Source: Cavia porcellus (taxonomy: Eukaryota; Chordata; Mammalia; Rodentia; Caviidae). Taken from it: DNA of 64,000 nucleotides. Made by a program: the position numbers and the translations under genes. How positions within the stretch are numbered: the first letter of the stretch is position 1; each line of letters starts with the position of its first letter. Below the pieces are notes generated by a model that was given only the letters and a program-made list of their open reading frames with translations, was not told the DNA's origin and searched no databases. The stretch covers positions 50,575,019 to 50,639,018 of the forward strand of contig NW_026947485.1 in the NCBI RefSeq assembly GCF_034190915.1, given 5' to 3'. Of this stretch, positions 37,051 through 49,191 are shown piece after piece.

Positions 37051-37415
37051 TGTTATGATTTATATATAGATGTCACCCCAAGAGCCTATGTGCTCATAGA
37101 CTGGACTTTTAGAAGGCGATTAGATTACGAGAACTTATAGCTGACTCATTGTTAGGGGAAGGGTCTGGTGGGAAGAGGTAAGTCACTGAGGATGTGACCT
37201 GAGTGGGTCTGTCTTCCTCTTGCCTCCTCCTACTTCCCAGTTGCATTGAACTGAGCAGCTTTTCCACCTCTGTGCCCTTCTGCCCTTCCTAGTGTCTGAT
37301 CTCGGAGCCAAAGGACTACAGTCTGAAACCTTTACAAACTGAATCAAAATAAGCCTCTCCTTTAATGTGTCACTCTTGGGTTTTATATTCTAGCAACAAG
37401 AAAGTGACTACTACA
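37051..37415 (+). mobile_element. MaLR-type solo LTR
   Basis: Starts TGTTATGATTTATATATAG, contains ACTGAATCAAAATAAGCC and ends GTGACTACTACA. Same body plan as the copy at 34,764. Confidence 0.78.
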
Positions 37416-37784
37416 GTGGGTAACACACTCATACATAGTTACCATTGTTGATTTTCTTAAAAATGGACAAGGGCAAATCCAACCTCGTTTAATTTTGAGA
37501 ACTAATAAGAGAAAAAAACAGGTTTGGAAGGAAATTACACTGTCTCATATAGAATATAAAAGATAAAATTTCAGTTAGCCATATGTAGTTGAGAAGATTA
37601 TTTAGATACCATAAGGCTTGGGGAGAACTTTAAGGTACAATTCTGCAGGTATAAGAAAGAATGAATTTCTATAATCAACAGATACACACACATCCACCCC
37701 TCACATATGGATGTAGATGTGGATATAGATCTTAGACATTGTGAACAATTCACAATTGTTAAGTTTGGAAAATGTGTGATGAAT

Positions 37785-37803
37785 TATATATATATATATA
37801 TAT
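37785..37803. repeat. (TA)n microsatellite
   Basis: A run of about nine TA units. Confidence 0.9.
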
Positions 37804-38299
37804 TTCTCTGTTTCTAACAAAGATATCTTAGCCTCTGTAAAGCCTTATTATATAATTTGATAAAATTCCTGAGCACTCCTGATATATTAAAAATCAGTTA
37901 TATTACTAACTTGTGTTGATATTCAGAATAATTTTGATAACAGACATGCAAAGTAGAACTATCAGAGCCTAGTACTAATAATCTGAAGGTAGATAAAAGA
38001 TATCTTCACCCTAAAAACCAATCCCAGTGAATGATGATTCCTTATTTTTATTATAACATGTTTTCAGTATATAATGATTACATTTATTATGAGAAGTTGG
38101 TACATGCACATAATACATTATAAGATTATAAAAGGTTACAAAATAACCAGTGAGAAATACAATACAAAAAAAAAAGAGGAGAAACTGAAATAATATGGTG
38201 ACTAAAAATACAAAACATTCAAAGGAATAGAAAATGGAAAAAGAGAATAAACTACTAAGAAAAAGAAAGAAAAAATGAGTTCAAAAACAGAGAAAAACT

Positions 38300-40134
38300 T
38301 TCTTTTTTTGAATGCTTGGTTTCCTTCTAGGAGCCACCAATTTGGAGTCCAACAAGTGTCAGCTTTCCCCCAAAGCTTCCTGGCCTATGGGCTTGTGGTG
38401 TGTGCTCCAAATCTCTGAAGTCCCTCTGTTTACCCCAGGATGTGGCAATGTCCATGCTGAGACATGTCCTTGCTTATGGTGGTGGACTGGGAAGGCAGTC
38501 AGATTTCAGATCTGTGCTAGATGTAGGCAGAGGGCAAAGATTCAAGTACTTAATGCTGGCACTTTCAGAACTTGCTGCTTCTGAACACAACTCAAGCTAC
38601 CCTCCTTCTCACCATGGGAGACGGGTCCCATGTACTTCTCAACCTCAGTTTAACTTCTCAGGAGACTTCTTAGCCCGCTTCCTGTCTGAAGCTGACTCCC
38701 ATGCTGTCTCTCTCATCCGACCCTGTAGGAGGGTAACACTGGGAGCCCTGAGGTAAAGTTATTTTTTGGTTGTTCTGAGTCCCAGATTTAAATTATCAAC
38801 CCATTCCTGAATTAATGCCCAATCAAAAACTCTCTGGAGATACGGTGGGCCTCCATGCTTGAATCCCTCTCCAGCCTTTGCCAGCTGTATGGAAGGTATC
38901 CTCCCTGCAAAACACTATGCTGTTTTTCCAGTTCACAAAGGCTGCTGGCTCCACCACCATTTCTCCCTGGATCTCCCAGCTCTGAGGATTTTCCTTGTTG
39001 TGGAGAGCCAGTTATGAGAGCCTGGGAGAGAGTTCAAATTGTTGTCTTCTTTTCTAGGCATGATGGACCATCTTTTCAACATTTCTTTTTTTTTCCTGAC
39101 CTCTGCAAGCAAATCAACATTTCCATAGCTTCTAATTTTTCCTGGCAGTTCCTTCCTGATTCCTGTGATCTGCTTATTTTTACTTGACAAGTTGTTTTCC
39201 AAAGTCTGGATTCTTGGATTTCAGAGATGCTGAATTTTGCTACCAATCCATTCCACCATTTTTTGTGGGTACTGCTACTGTGATTTCCTGGGCTAGTTCA
39301 ATAAGCAATCCTATTCAGTTCAGCTTAGCCAATGGTCACAATGTATGTACTTTGGACATCTCCCAGCCCAGAGAAATCCAAGTACTTTAGATTTAGGGGA
39401 GAAATAGTTCCTTATTTTCAAGGAAAAAAAAAAAAACAAATTTCCTGTAAAAAAAAAAAAAACAAACAAACAAACCCTAGAGACCTCAACAGAGCTTTCT
39501 CCTTTATACTGCTAAAATCTAATCAGGAAGAGTCACACGCCCCCACTGCAGGCATCAAACTGCCAACTCCTAGCTGTCTCTTCACCTTGGTTCCCTCAGT
39601 ACAGGGTGACAGAGATGACAGTCAGTTGACCAACCTGACCAAAGAGGAGGCCAACGTCCCAGATCAGTCCAGGACTGAAGTGTTCCCCTACCACAGAGAG
39701 GGGGTGAGAGCCATAGGAGACAGACATAGTGAGGGTTAGAGCTAGAAGCAGATATCCCCAAATTCCCTGAAAAGATCAAATTTTGGCCAGCAAGGAGACA
39801 GGCCTGCATTCTATGGTGGAAGGACATGTTCATTGGGTGTAGCTTTCAGAGACGGCTGCATGTGAAGGAGATGCAACTGAGCTCAGTGGTCTGCTTGAAC
39901 CCCCTTCCCGCTGCCTACATCCACTGGAGATCAGTGATCTGATAGCTTCTCCATGTACTAACCTGAGCAGGACCGCATCTTGGGTTGGACAGATGCCATG
40001 GTCTGGGGTTTACAGACAGGGCACCTCTTGGACAGAGGGTTCACCTCCCAAACCTACTGGTTATAAAGTGGAGTGGTGAGGACTGAGTTGCTAGATTCCA
40101 AAGACTACAGGGCCTGAAAGAAAACCACTCATTT
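38300..40134. other. Dispersed-repeat-like, GC-richer sequence, unclassified
   Basis: Composition and wording resemble rodent L1 5' UTR or ERV sequence, but I could not place it. The part from about 39,470 to 40,134 may be the 5' UTR of the plus-strand L1 whose ORF1 starts at 41,207. Open frames of 80-135 codons here have no family motif. Two A-runs at about 39,424 and 39,450 suggest an insertion end. Confidence 0.35.
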
Positions 40135-40149
40135 AAAAATACAGTACAT

Positions 40150-40261
40150 CGGGGGCTGGGGATTTAGCTCAGCGGCATAAGCGCCTGCCTTGCAAGCAGG
40201 CAGTCGTGAGTTCGATCCCTGGTACCGATAAAAACAAAAAAAGACCAAAAAAAAAAAAAAA
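40150..40261 (+). mobile_element. ID-type SINE (young subfamily)
   Basis: GGGGGCTGGGGATTTAGCTC start, GTACCGATAAAAAC tail and poly-A. Perfect duplication AAAAATACAGTACAT at 40,135-40,149 and 40,262-40,276. Confidence 0.95.
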
Positions 40262-40341
40262 AAAAATACAGTACATGGGGATTTGTTTTCTCTATTTTTT
40301 GTAATGTTTGGAGTTTTATCTCTTATATTCTCCTGAGTTAA

Positions 40342-40364
40342 TATTATTATTATTATTATTATAT
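40342..40364. repeat. (ATT)n microsatellite
   Basis: Seven to eight ATT units followed by a T-rich tract. Confidence 0.9.
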
Positions 40365-41260
40365 TTTTATTTTATTTGGTCCTTTTCCCCTTTCTTTTCT
40401 AATTCTGTCTCTCTCTTCTAATTTGTTCTCTTTTTTTTTCTTTTTATTTTACTCCATTTTTTATTTTTCTTGTTTGTTTTTTCTGTTATTTTAATCTAAT
40501 ACCATTAATTTCCTTTTAATGCTTAATAGAATCCTTTATTTCAATTTTGTCACCTTCTCAGCTTCTGTCACTTAATTTTTCAAAGTCTACATTTTCATGC
40601 ACCCGTTCCCTGAAACCTGTCTTTTTAATATTACCATTAAGCGTTATGAATCTGTAGACAGTTCCCCTATATCTTACTTCAGTTGAAAACTCTTCTATTG
40701 TTATTGGAGATGAAACTGTTCAATTGAGTAGATACTACAGGTCAATATCTGGATTTTCTTAATATTTATATTATATCATAGATCTATTTGCTATAGTTAA
40801 GTGTGGTACATGATTGATTCTTAGATTTTTCAGTACCTAGCTTGTATTTGATGCTATTTTTGTTGCTGAGTTTACTTCTATAGACAAGGTGACATAGTTG
40901 TTGCTACCGATTGGTTTTCTCTGTATCCCAGTATCTGGATTACATAGGGATTATAAAGAACACTGTGGCCTCTTCTTGAAGGACCAAATACTCGGCCAAA
41001 TAAGCTGCAACATTTCCCTCCAATAAACAGAAGTAGCTGGATCCTGGGACAAAAACAAAGGCCAATAGTTAGATACTCCCAGAAAATATTTCTAAAAAGT
41101 AGACATTAACTAAAGAAGTTTCCACACTAACAACAAAGCTACCCACCATATTCAACCAGAAAATCTGAGCATAGAAAACATTAAACATAGACGACAAAGC
41201 AACAAAATGCCTCCCCAAACTCGCAACTCTCCAAAGGGCATCAAAGGAGAAGAAATCAAG

Positions 41261-41336
41261 GCCAGGAATTTAGCTCAGTGGCATAAGCACCTGCCTGGCA
41301 AGCGCAAGGTTGTGAGTTTGATCCTTGGAGCAAAAA
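41261..41336 (+). mobile_element. ID-type SINE inside L1 ORF1
   Basis: GGCCAGGAATTTAGCTCAGT ... TTTGATCCTTGGAGCAAAAA. AGAAATCAA before and GGAAATCAA after look like its duplication. Confidence 0.85.
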
Positions 41337-42242
41337 ATGAAGGAAAGGAAATCAAAAGCCACGTAACAGAAAATGAAAGAATAACAGTGAAGGTAACAAA
41401 AACTAATTTTAAAGAAGTGCTTGGTGAATTCAAACAAGATGTAACTAAATAGACCATGATCTCACTGAAACAATCAATTACTGAGTCTGCAGAAGACATT
41501 AATAAAAATCCAGAAGAGCTAAAGAAACAGATACAAAACATAAATGCCCAGGATAGGTAAGAACTAGGGACCAAAAAAAGGTTCCAAAGAGAAATCCAGG
41601 AAATTAAAAATACTATTGAAAGTATGGGCAGCAGAAGCAACCAACATTAAGTCAAAGTGTCAAAATTAGAAGACAGAGCTGTGACTGGTGATCAGTTAAT
41701 GAGAGATATCTTAAAAACAACAAGAACACATGAAAAGGGGATTTAACAGTTGCTAGATGATGCAAAGACGACTAATGTAAGACTAACTGGAATTACCAAA
41801 AATCAGAAGCCAACACAAAGGGAATAAAACACCTGTTTACAGAAATAATAGCAGAAAACTTTCCAAACGTGAACAAGAATTTAGCATACAGATAGGTAAG
41901 TTATACAGAAAGAACCTCCAGTAACCATGATCAAAAAAGAACCACTCCATGACACATCATAGTCAAAAGTCCCAGAAATATAGTACAAGAGCAGCATCTT
42001 AAAATCTGTTAGAGAAAAACAACAAATCACTTATAAAAGAAAACCAATCAGAATTACAACAGCCTTATCAATGCAAGAGAACTTGGAGTGAAGAGTTTTA
42101 AACCCTAAAAGAATTCAACTTTCGATTTAGACTAATATATCTTAAATACCTCTTGGCTTATCTTACATAATAAACTTTAAAAAAATAAGAGCAAATGTAA
42201 AAGATGGAGATATAAGAAGTAGGTATATCTTTCTTAAAGATG

Positions 42243-42332
42243 TCCTGCCTTGCAAGCAGGCAGTCGTGAGTTCAATCCCTGGTACCGATAAAAACTAAAA
42301 AGACCAAAAAAAAAAAAAAAAAAAAAAAAAGT
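42243..42332 (+). mobile_element. 5'-truncated ID-type SINE (young subfamily)
   Basis: Starts inside the element at CCTGCCTTGCAAGCAGGCAG, keeps the B box (GAGTTCAATCCC), the TACCGATAAAAAC tail and a run of about 26 A. The A-box half is absent. Confidence 0.9.
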
Positions 42333-42837
42333 AGAAATGGAGCTTTTGCAAATAGGAAGAGGGCAAGAGTTAGAGGCAGCATAGAGGGATGAGAGGGGTG
42401 AGGGGTAAAAAGAAGATGTGCTGTGAACCTGTACCGACTTCCTGCGATCAGTCTAATGGTTATGTACTGCAAACATGTACTAATAAAAAAGAAAAGATGG
42501 GAAATAAATTGATAATCTTGGAAAAACAAATAAATGAAATATAATCAGGAGTGAACACCATAGGACAATGAATGAGATTTGAAAGTTAAAGTGACTAAGC
42601 AAAGAGGTCAGATATGTTCAACAAAAAGACCAAAAATTTGTTTTAGGAAATACTCTGAAGTTTTTTCTGGTCCTTTGATTTTGAGGCTAACTAATCATAA
42701 GGAGTCACAATGTCTCTCACTTTCTTTAGCTATTCTATTTATTCTTTACTCTTTCCATGGCACTTTAATTACTATGGAAAGGTAATCATGTATTTCTAAA
42801 TAATTACCACGCAGAGCCAATAATTAAAAGAATTTCT

Positions 42838-42960
42838 CTCCGATATTAGGGATTGAACCCAAGGCTTTTTCATTGTTCTACATACCAATTCTTTTTCCTA
42901 TTTTTTTAAATTTTGATACAGGTTCTTACTCCTGTCCCAGCTTCCCAGAGAGATGGAATT
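42838..42960 (-). mobile_element. Degenerate B1-dID-like SINE fragment
   Basis: ATTAGGGATTGAACCCAAGG followed by TGATACAGGTTCTTACTCC resembles an antisense ID-then-B1 arrangement, strongly diverged. Confidence 0.4.
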
Positions 42961-43149
42961 TAAAAAAAATTTTTTTAAGTTATTTTGAAAAATACAATAG
43001 AACAAGACGCAACAAAGCCAATTTAGACAGTGTAGTGAAATTGGTACAGAACTTCACAGCAGGTTACCGGGATAACAGTAATAGGTACCACAGTATATCT
43101 CGTTATCTTCACAATAGTTGTTCTCTCAGTCAGGTATAGCAAAATAAAA

Positions 43150-44724
43150 TGAAATACAGAACATTATAGACATTATCAAAACAGAATATTGAATAGAGCA
43201 GTACCATTAATCAGAATAAAGCAAAACAGTGGTAAAAATATTTGCCTTCAAAGAGATGGTAGAAGGAAATCCCCTTTATTTGCTACATTGCATATGGTCA
43301 ACCTCCCAAGAGATGCTGAGATGTCTGGCTCCCATTTGCCTAAGGAGGAGGGAGGAGGTGGGATGTTTGATTCTCAGCCCCTACACCGTTAGGCTCACTA
43401 CTCCTTAGCAGAGAGGTGAGCTGGTTGCTTGGTTTCCCAGCGCCCTGAGTTCCAACATGGTGTGGATTTCAGGAGTTGCTGGTGGTTCTCGCCCTGGGTG
43501 GAATATTTTTTATCATAGCAATTTTAATCAAACCAAAGACCCATTGTCTGAAATATTCTGAATATGTATAACATCATCAGTTACTCAACTTCATTGCTTT
43601 ACTTAAAAACTGCATCTTTTAGATTCATAACTAGTTGGCATTTCAGAAACTGGAGCCATGTATAGATATCTCATTGCTAAAGTCATATGAGTTTAAAAAT
43701 ATTCAGCACCAGTGATGATCAGCCCACAAAGTAACTTTGAGTCTTATGCCAAAGTAACACATTGTCTGTTTACTTCTCATGTGCAGAGTCTGCTATTTTA
43801 TGGTTTATTGTTGTTTTTCTTCACACTTCATGCACACCAACTTCCAAAGCACCAGATAGACTTAGATATCTTAACAATCTTCTGCATTTAAAAAAATTCA
43901 GAAAGATGGTTAGACTGCTGTTTTAGAATTATCAGTAGAATTAAGAAAAATCCAATAAATACAATGACAATTTTGCTTTTATTGACTCATAAATTTTATC
44001 CCTACATTTCTGAAAATTGATTCTATGATTTTAACCAAAATGTACTCCCCTTTACTTTATGGGTTATATTTAATTTTGATCTCATTTCTAATATGTGAGA
44101 CTATAACTGGCATGCAAATTAAAGTAGTAATTTCATAATCGTATTTGACCTAAATAGAAATCTAGTCCAAAAGAATGGATAAAAGGAAAAATATTATTTT
44201 TATCTTAAAATATTTTAGGCTAAAAATTATAAAATGTGATTCTCACTCCAGCCTAAATTAACTCTATTTCTAATATCTATTTTGCATTGCAAAATTCACT
44301 CCAAGCCTTTATTTTATTCTGAATTTTAATATTTGCACTGTTGCTAAATTAGGGCCTTATATATGTCTATCTAGAATGGGCTTTAAATCCTTATTAACAA
44401 CAAAAGTTAGTGAATATGGACCACAAATAAAGCTGTGGCTTCCCTTGAGTTTTTTTTTCTCCTCCTCAAAATATTATTATAATGCTGTTCAATTATGTCT
44501 TTTTGAACAAGTATGCTATTCATTTTTGAACAAGTGAGCTGAAGATGCCCACATTATCAAGCCAATTTGAAATAACTTATCAAATAGTGTTGAATGGACA
44601 AACAACGGCATCACAAATAACTTGAGAAAGCCTAGATTTAATTATCTGCTTTTTCATTCTTGTATATAGCGCATACTATACTTTCATTCCAAAAATGGGC
44701 AAGCACTTTGGGCCACCACGTCTA
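43150..44724. other. Unique intergenic sequence
   Basis: AT-rich. No exon or recognisable repeat. Confidence 0.4.
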
Positions 44725-44734
44725 GCAAATTTTT

Positions 44735-44815
44735 GTTTTTTGTACAGGGGCTCTAACTCACAACCTAGGGCTTGCCAGGCAGGTGCTTATGCTGCTGAGC
44801 TAAATCCCAGGCCCC
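44735..44815 (-). mobile_element. ID-type SINE
   Basis: Antisense: AACTCACAACCTAGGGCTTG ... GAGCTAAATCCCAGGCCCC. Flanked by CT(A/G)GCAAAT. Confidence 0.9.
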
Positions 44816-45235
44816 TGGCAAATGTTTTTTGTAGGTTCGCTCATTAGATTACATTCCTTGCTAGATCTTGTGGGCTTAGCATATGTCTTGTATGTTGAAT
44901 TAAATTGAAATGAATGTGTTGAGTTGGAGGGTAGGAGGGGGGCATATGATGGTTTATTTTTTGACATCTCAACAAGCTGATTTTCTAGATTTACATAGAA
45001 GTCCATGTAAGAAAGGACCAATGCATATAAATGATAGGGGTAAACAGTTCAGTTTGAGGGAGGAAGTATCCAACAGAACTACTAGCTAATTTCTCATCAC
45101 TGAGAATATTCTAACAGGTTTGTAAATTAGGACCCACCTGCAAACTATAACCACTAATATACAGAAGGTAGAAGGTTGCATAATCAACTCATCCTACTGT
45201 GCTGAGACTTTCTTATTTTTAAAACTGAAAGTCTC

Positions 45236-45325
45236 TGAAGACCAGCCTGGGCTATATGGTGTGTTCAAGTTCAGCTTAAACTACAGAGTGAGACTTTATG
45301 TCAACAAACAAACAATGAAAGTCCC
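45236..45325 (+). mobile_element. B1 SINE, 3' part only
   Basis: GACCAGCCTGGGCTATATGG ... CTACAGAGTGAGACTTTATG, then an (AAAC)n tail. Confidence 0.75.
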
Positions 45326-45944
45326 AGACTGGGCTAAATGACCTTTGAGATTTCTTTCTTTCAAGTCTTTTTTTTTTTTTTTAATTTATTTAAGGAGAAA
45401 AGAAAAGAAAAAAAAAAAAAAACAGTGAAGGGGTACAAGTTATACAGATTTACAGAAGAAAAAAATGTGCAAGACTTGAGCCTACCCCAGAAGAAACTGG
45501 GAGAAAAAAGGAAGTTCACTTTCTATACTTCCTACTGGGCATTTTCTCCTCCTCAGCTGCCGTTAGTTCCTTCCCTTATCTACTTGCAAAACTTGCTTTC
45601 AAAACTACTTGTGCATAAATAATTTATATGGGCTGAATAAGTTGTTCTTCCAAATAGATACCAGATATCAAAGCCATAAAATGAAACAGTGTTTCTCAAG
45701 TTCTTCCAGACATCAGCATATCTTGAGAGTCAGGAGACACAAACCTGAATATGCAGATAAATTTAACTCCTTTATACCAACTAAGAATAAATATAAGAAT
45801 ATATTATGTATTGCAATGAAAAAGTCACAGCTAAAAGCATGTATCCTCAAAATAAAAGCAGACAACAAAAATATCTATGCCTTATTACTAATTTACAACT
45901 TATTCACTTATTTTATTACTTTACTAAGACTAGCAAACAAACAC

Positions 45945-46135
45945 AATCACATGCTGCCTAATGACAGGATATGTACTGAGAACTGTGTTGTTAGGTTAGT
46001 CTATAATTGTGCAAACATCATAGAGTTTACTTAAACAAATACGCAGCTACAATGTAACTAGGTGATATAATCTTATGGGACCACCATTGTATATGTGATC
46101 TATCATTTATTGAAACATTATATGGTACATGACTA
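45945..46135. mobile_element. Tigger/MER44-like MITE (second copy)
   Basis: Left end CAATCACATGCTGCCTAATG, inner block TGTGCAAACATCATAGAGTT, then ATAATCTTATGGGACCACCA and right end GGTACATGACTA. The same blocks occur in reverse order and strand in the element at 28,243. It overlaps the end of an open frame at 45,609-46,034, which is therefore not a gene. Confidence 0.65.
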
Positions 46136-46185
46136 ATAGTCAAGGAAAGGTTTAATAAAAAGATAGGGAAAAAACAACTTTGAGG

Positions 46186-46252
46186 GCCAGGGGTTTAGCT
46201 CAGTGGCATAAGTGCCTTCCTGGCAAGCACAAGGTATTGAGTTCAATACCTC
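46186..46252 (+). mobile_element. ID-type SINE interrupted by B1
   Basis: GGCCAGGGGTTTAGCTCAGT ... GAGTTCAATACCTC. Its tail is cut by the poly-T start of an antisense B1. Confidence 0.88.
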
Positions 46253-46406
46253 TTTTTTTTTTTTTTTTGAGACGGGGGTCTCGCTATGCAGTTGAGGTTG
46301 GCCTTGAGCTCACTTTGTAGCCCAGGCTGGTCTCAAACGTGCAAGGATCTTCCCACATCAGTCTCCCGAGTGCTGGGATTACAGGCATGAGCCACCATGC
46401 CTGGTT
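46253..46406 (-). mobile_element. B1 SINE inserted in the ID tail
   Basis: Poly-T, TGAGACGGGGGTCTCGCTAT ... GAGCCACCATGCCTGG; a well-preserved antisense B1. Confidence 0.93.
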
Positions 46407-47374
46407 AGAAGTTATTCTTTAAAAAAAAAAAAACAAACAAAAAAAACCTTTGAAACAATTAGCACATGCACTTAAGCAACAACTTTGAAAAAATTTTCAT
46501 TTTTCACAAATTAAGATTGTCATTTTAATCTTGTTTAATCTGAAACACCTGAGTTTCAATAAATTATAGATGAAGACTGAGGCAAACAAATGAAACTCCA
46601 AATTCAGATATTAATCAGTTGTGGTGGGATTTTAAAAGCGACATAGATTTTAGTAAGTAAATACAGTATATAGAAAAAGTCTCAAAATTAAAGAAACCAC
46701 GTTTCATATGTTCCATAATGCCAATGTATTAAGTACACAAGAAGAATACATAGACATTTAAAATAAAATGAGCATATGCACAAGTATAGCCTTTTCTCCC
46801 TGCAAACCATGGGCTGTTTCTGTGCCTCTGCTGTCTGATTTCATTTTAAGGATGAGTGACACGGAAACCTCCTCTGTTACATCATTATTGCTGGGTCCCT
46901 GTATCACATTATGACATTGTTACCTATGGCAGTTAATTCTGAAATGTTCTGATGAAAATCAAGCATTCGTCTCCTATCAATCTTTTAGAAAATTCCAAAA
47001 TTTACGAGCGTTAGTAATTTTAGCCTGCAGGAACACTTAACTCTGCACTAATGTGACATATCACCCCCTGTGGAAATTATACTTCACTCTCAAAGTCTTC
47101 ATTTTTCATTGGCTAGTAAAGGGTCAATGAAAATTCTTTTGCAGACAAATCCCTTCCTAGTCAGGTTTAACCTGTTGAACTGCACCTAGCTAGATTCGTT
47201 TTCTAAGGCTGCCCTAAAAAAATATCACAACTTCTATCTACTGAACTCTAGGGGTCCTGGTTTGCCAGGCTGGCCTCTCATTTTAGGGTTTCTATTGAGC
47301 TATGTGTTGGTCTCCTCTCAACATACTGGGGCCCAGAAATCCTCCAAGGGAAACTGACCTCACTTGTTTCTCAA

Positions 47375-47485
47375 CTGTTTGTTTGAGACGGTCTTCCTAT
47401 GTAGTTCAGGTTGGCCGTCATGGCAATCCTCCTGCCTCAGCTCCCAGGGACTAGGATTGCAGGCATGTGCCACCATGGGCAACTG
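47375..47485 (-). mobile_element. B1 SINE
   Basis: TTTGAGACGGTCTTCCTATG ... GGCATGTGCCACCATGGGC, antisense, with an internal deletion. Confidence 0.85.
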
Positions 47486-47654
47486 GTTTCCCAACTCTTT
47501 AGGTTCATATTGCTTTACTATCTTGTCAAGAGTCTTGAGATTGTTGGGTCATATGTTTTGTCTATGTTGTTGTTCCAGAGGTAAGAATAAATAGAGTAAC
47601 AATCCATTAAAATATCCACAAATTATGTATAGTAATACTTATAATTGGAAGTCT

Positions 47655-47870
47655 TTTTTTTGTTTTGTTTTTGGTGGGGGTGTTACTAGGGATCAAACTC
47701 ACAGCTTCACACTGAGCTGCATCCCCAGCCTGTCTGCCTGCCTGCCTTTCTTTTTCTGTCTTGCTTGCCTGCTAGCTCGCTTGTTTGCTTGAACAGACTT
47801 GCAGTTCTTCTGCCCCAGCCTCTCAGAGTACCAGATTACAGGTATGTACCACCACACCAGCGAATTTGAT
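47655..47870 (-). mobile_element. B1-dID-type composite SINE
   Basis: Antisense ID part (ACTAGGGATCAAACTCACAG ... GCTGCATCCCCAGCC), then a CTGC/CTTGC-rich expansion, then an antisense B1 part (CCAGCCTCTCAGAGTACCAG ... ACCACCACACC). The order fits a minus-strand B1-dID. Confidence 0.65.
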
Positions 47871-48188
47871 GACTCTTTATTCTACAAATTATGTATTGTA
47901 AGGATTTAAGGAAGCGAGAAATTAATTTACAGAAAGCTGTTTTGGAGAGGACGATCTTTGAGACAGGCCCTAAAGTATGGGTGAAATTTGGATTTAGAGG
48001 TCATACAAAGTAGAGGAATGAGAAGTACAAAGTAAAGGGCAACTGAGCAGGGAGGCATTTGTGAGAGTGAGCCTTATCCTCTGAATAGTTTTATGAAACT
48101 ATTTCTAGGAATAATTCTATATATTTCATAACTTGTATTAAAAAGTATTCTTATTTTATGTATGAAATGATCTATGCTTTATTTTTTG

Positions 48189-49191
48189 CTATGGTTTGGA
48201 TATGACTTTGATACAGAGGAATGAAACTCCCAACCTACTGTAGGTCGTTTGTGTTCTCTAAAATTGAAGAATGAATTTTAGGAACAACAGAGGTTAAGAG
48301 CAGAATACATTGATTGAGAGACAGCAGGGTCCCAGGCAGGTTGCCAAAGACTGTCTTTTTTAGGAACTTTTATAGAGCAAAACCACAAAGTGAGGCAGGT
48401 GTAAGGTGGGCATAATATGGGACAGAACTATGGTTAACCAGTAAGATTAACTGCTCAGGTAAAGTGGATTAAGCTGGGGACAAATGGAGAACCCAGTCAC
48501 TTAGCAAGTGGGCCTGGTTAAATAGTGACTCTTCCCATAGGGGGTTGGACTGCGCTGGTGAATCTTAGCTTTTTCAGGGTGATAGAGAGCTATTTAAAAT
48601 ATCAAACCTTAGGATGTGGGTGCATTTGTTTGATCTTTTGTCTTGAGGTCTGGTCCACAGCAGGAGGTGTCCCCCACAGTTGCAAGGTTTTTGCACTAGC
48701 TCCTTCGAGGACCTATCTCTGTCTAACTTCCTATAATATTTTTTATCTAACTCAGTTGTCTGTAACAATTTAACTGTGTCCCTCCATGGTTTACTGTTGG
48801 AAACTTGGTACCAGTGTGACTTAGGTAATGTGGAGAGGTTTTGTGGAACCTTTAAGAAGTGCGACCTAGTGGGAAGTGTTTAGGGTTGCCAGACTCAAAA
48901 GGGATTAAGATAGTTTCCATAGGACTCTGAGCTAGTTCTTGGGAGAATCAGTGGTTATGAAAGAACAAGATAGGCCTCTCCCTGCTCTATGGCTCTTTCT
49001 CTTGCCATGTGATCACTCTTGCAGGTCCTCCTGCCATGATACCATCTGTCATTAGGTAATCACTAGAGCCAGCACCATGGTATTTGGACCTCCATCCTGC
49101 AAAACTGCAAGCCAAATGAAATATTTTATTTATAAGCTTATCAGCCTCAGGTATTTTGTTAAAGCAAAGGGACCAATAAACATTTCAGGCA
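48189..49191 (+). mobile_element. MaLR LTR split by a second LTR
   Basis: The MaLR start (GCTATGGTTTGGATATGA) is at 48,189-48,208. Its continuation (TGTGTCCCTCC ... TGTTGGAAACTTGG ... AACTGCAAGCCAAATGAAAT ... CCTCAGGTATTTTGTT) runs from 48,768 to about 49,191. The gap is filled by a 559-bp LTR-like insert. Confidence 0.75.
48209..48767. mobile_element. LTR-like element nested in the MaLR LTR
   Basis: Begins TGATACAGAGGAATGAAAC and ends GTTGTCTGTAACA (TG...CA). ACTT precedes and ATTT follows, a 4-bp duplication with one change. It lacks coding capacity and the family is not assigned. Confidence 0.6.

Larger units (their letters stand above)
41130..42500 (+). mobile_element. L1 LINE, plus strand, internally deleted
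   Basis: ORF1 begins at 41,207 (MPPQTRNSPKGIKGEEIKAR) and stays open to 41,452 through a SINE insertion. The following coiled-coil region (41,581-41,640) matches the copy near 950. ORF1 remnants continue to about 42,130, most of ORF2 is missing, and a 3' UTR-type end lies at 42,333-42,495. SINEs are inserted at about 41,261 and 42,243. Dead copy. Confidence 0.75.

Noticed and set aside
45609..46034. 141-codon open frame
   Set aside because: Its end lies in a Tigger-like MITE, it has no recognisable domain, and the composition is AT-driven.
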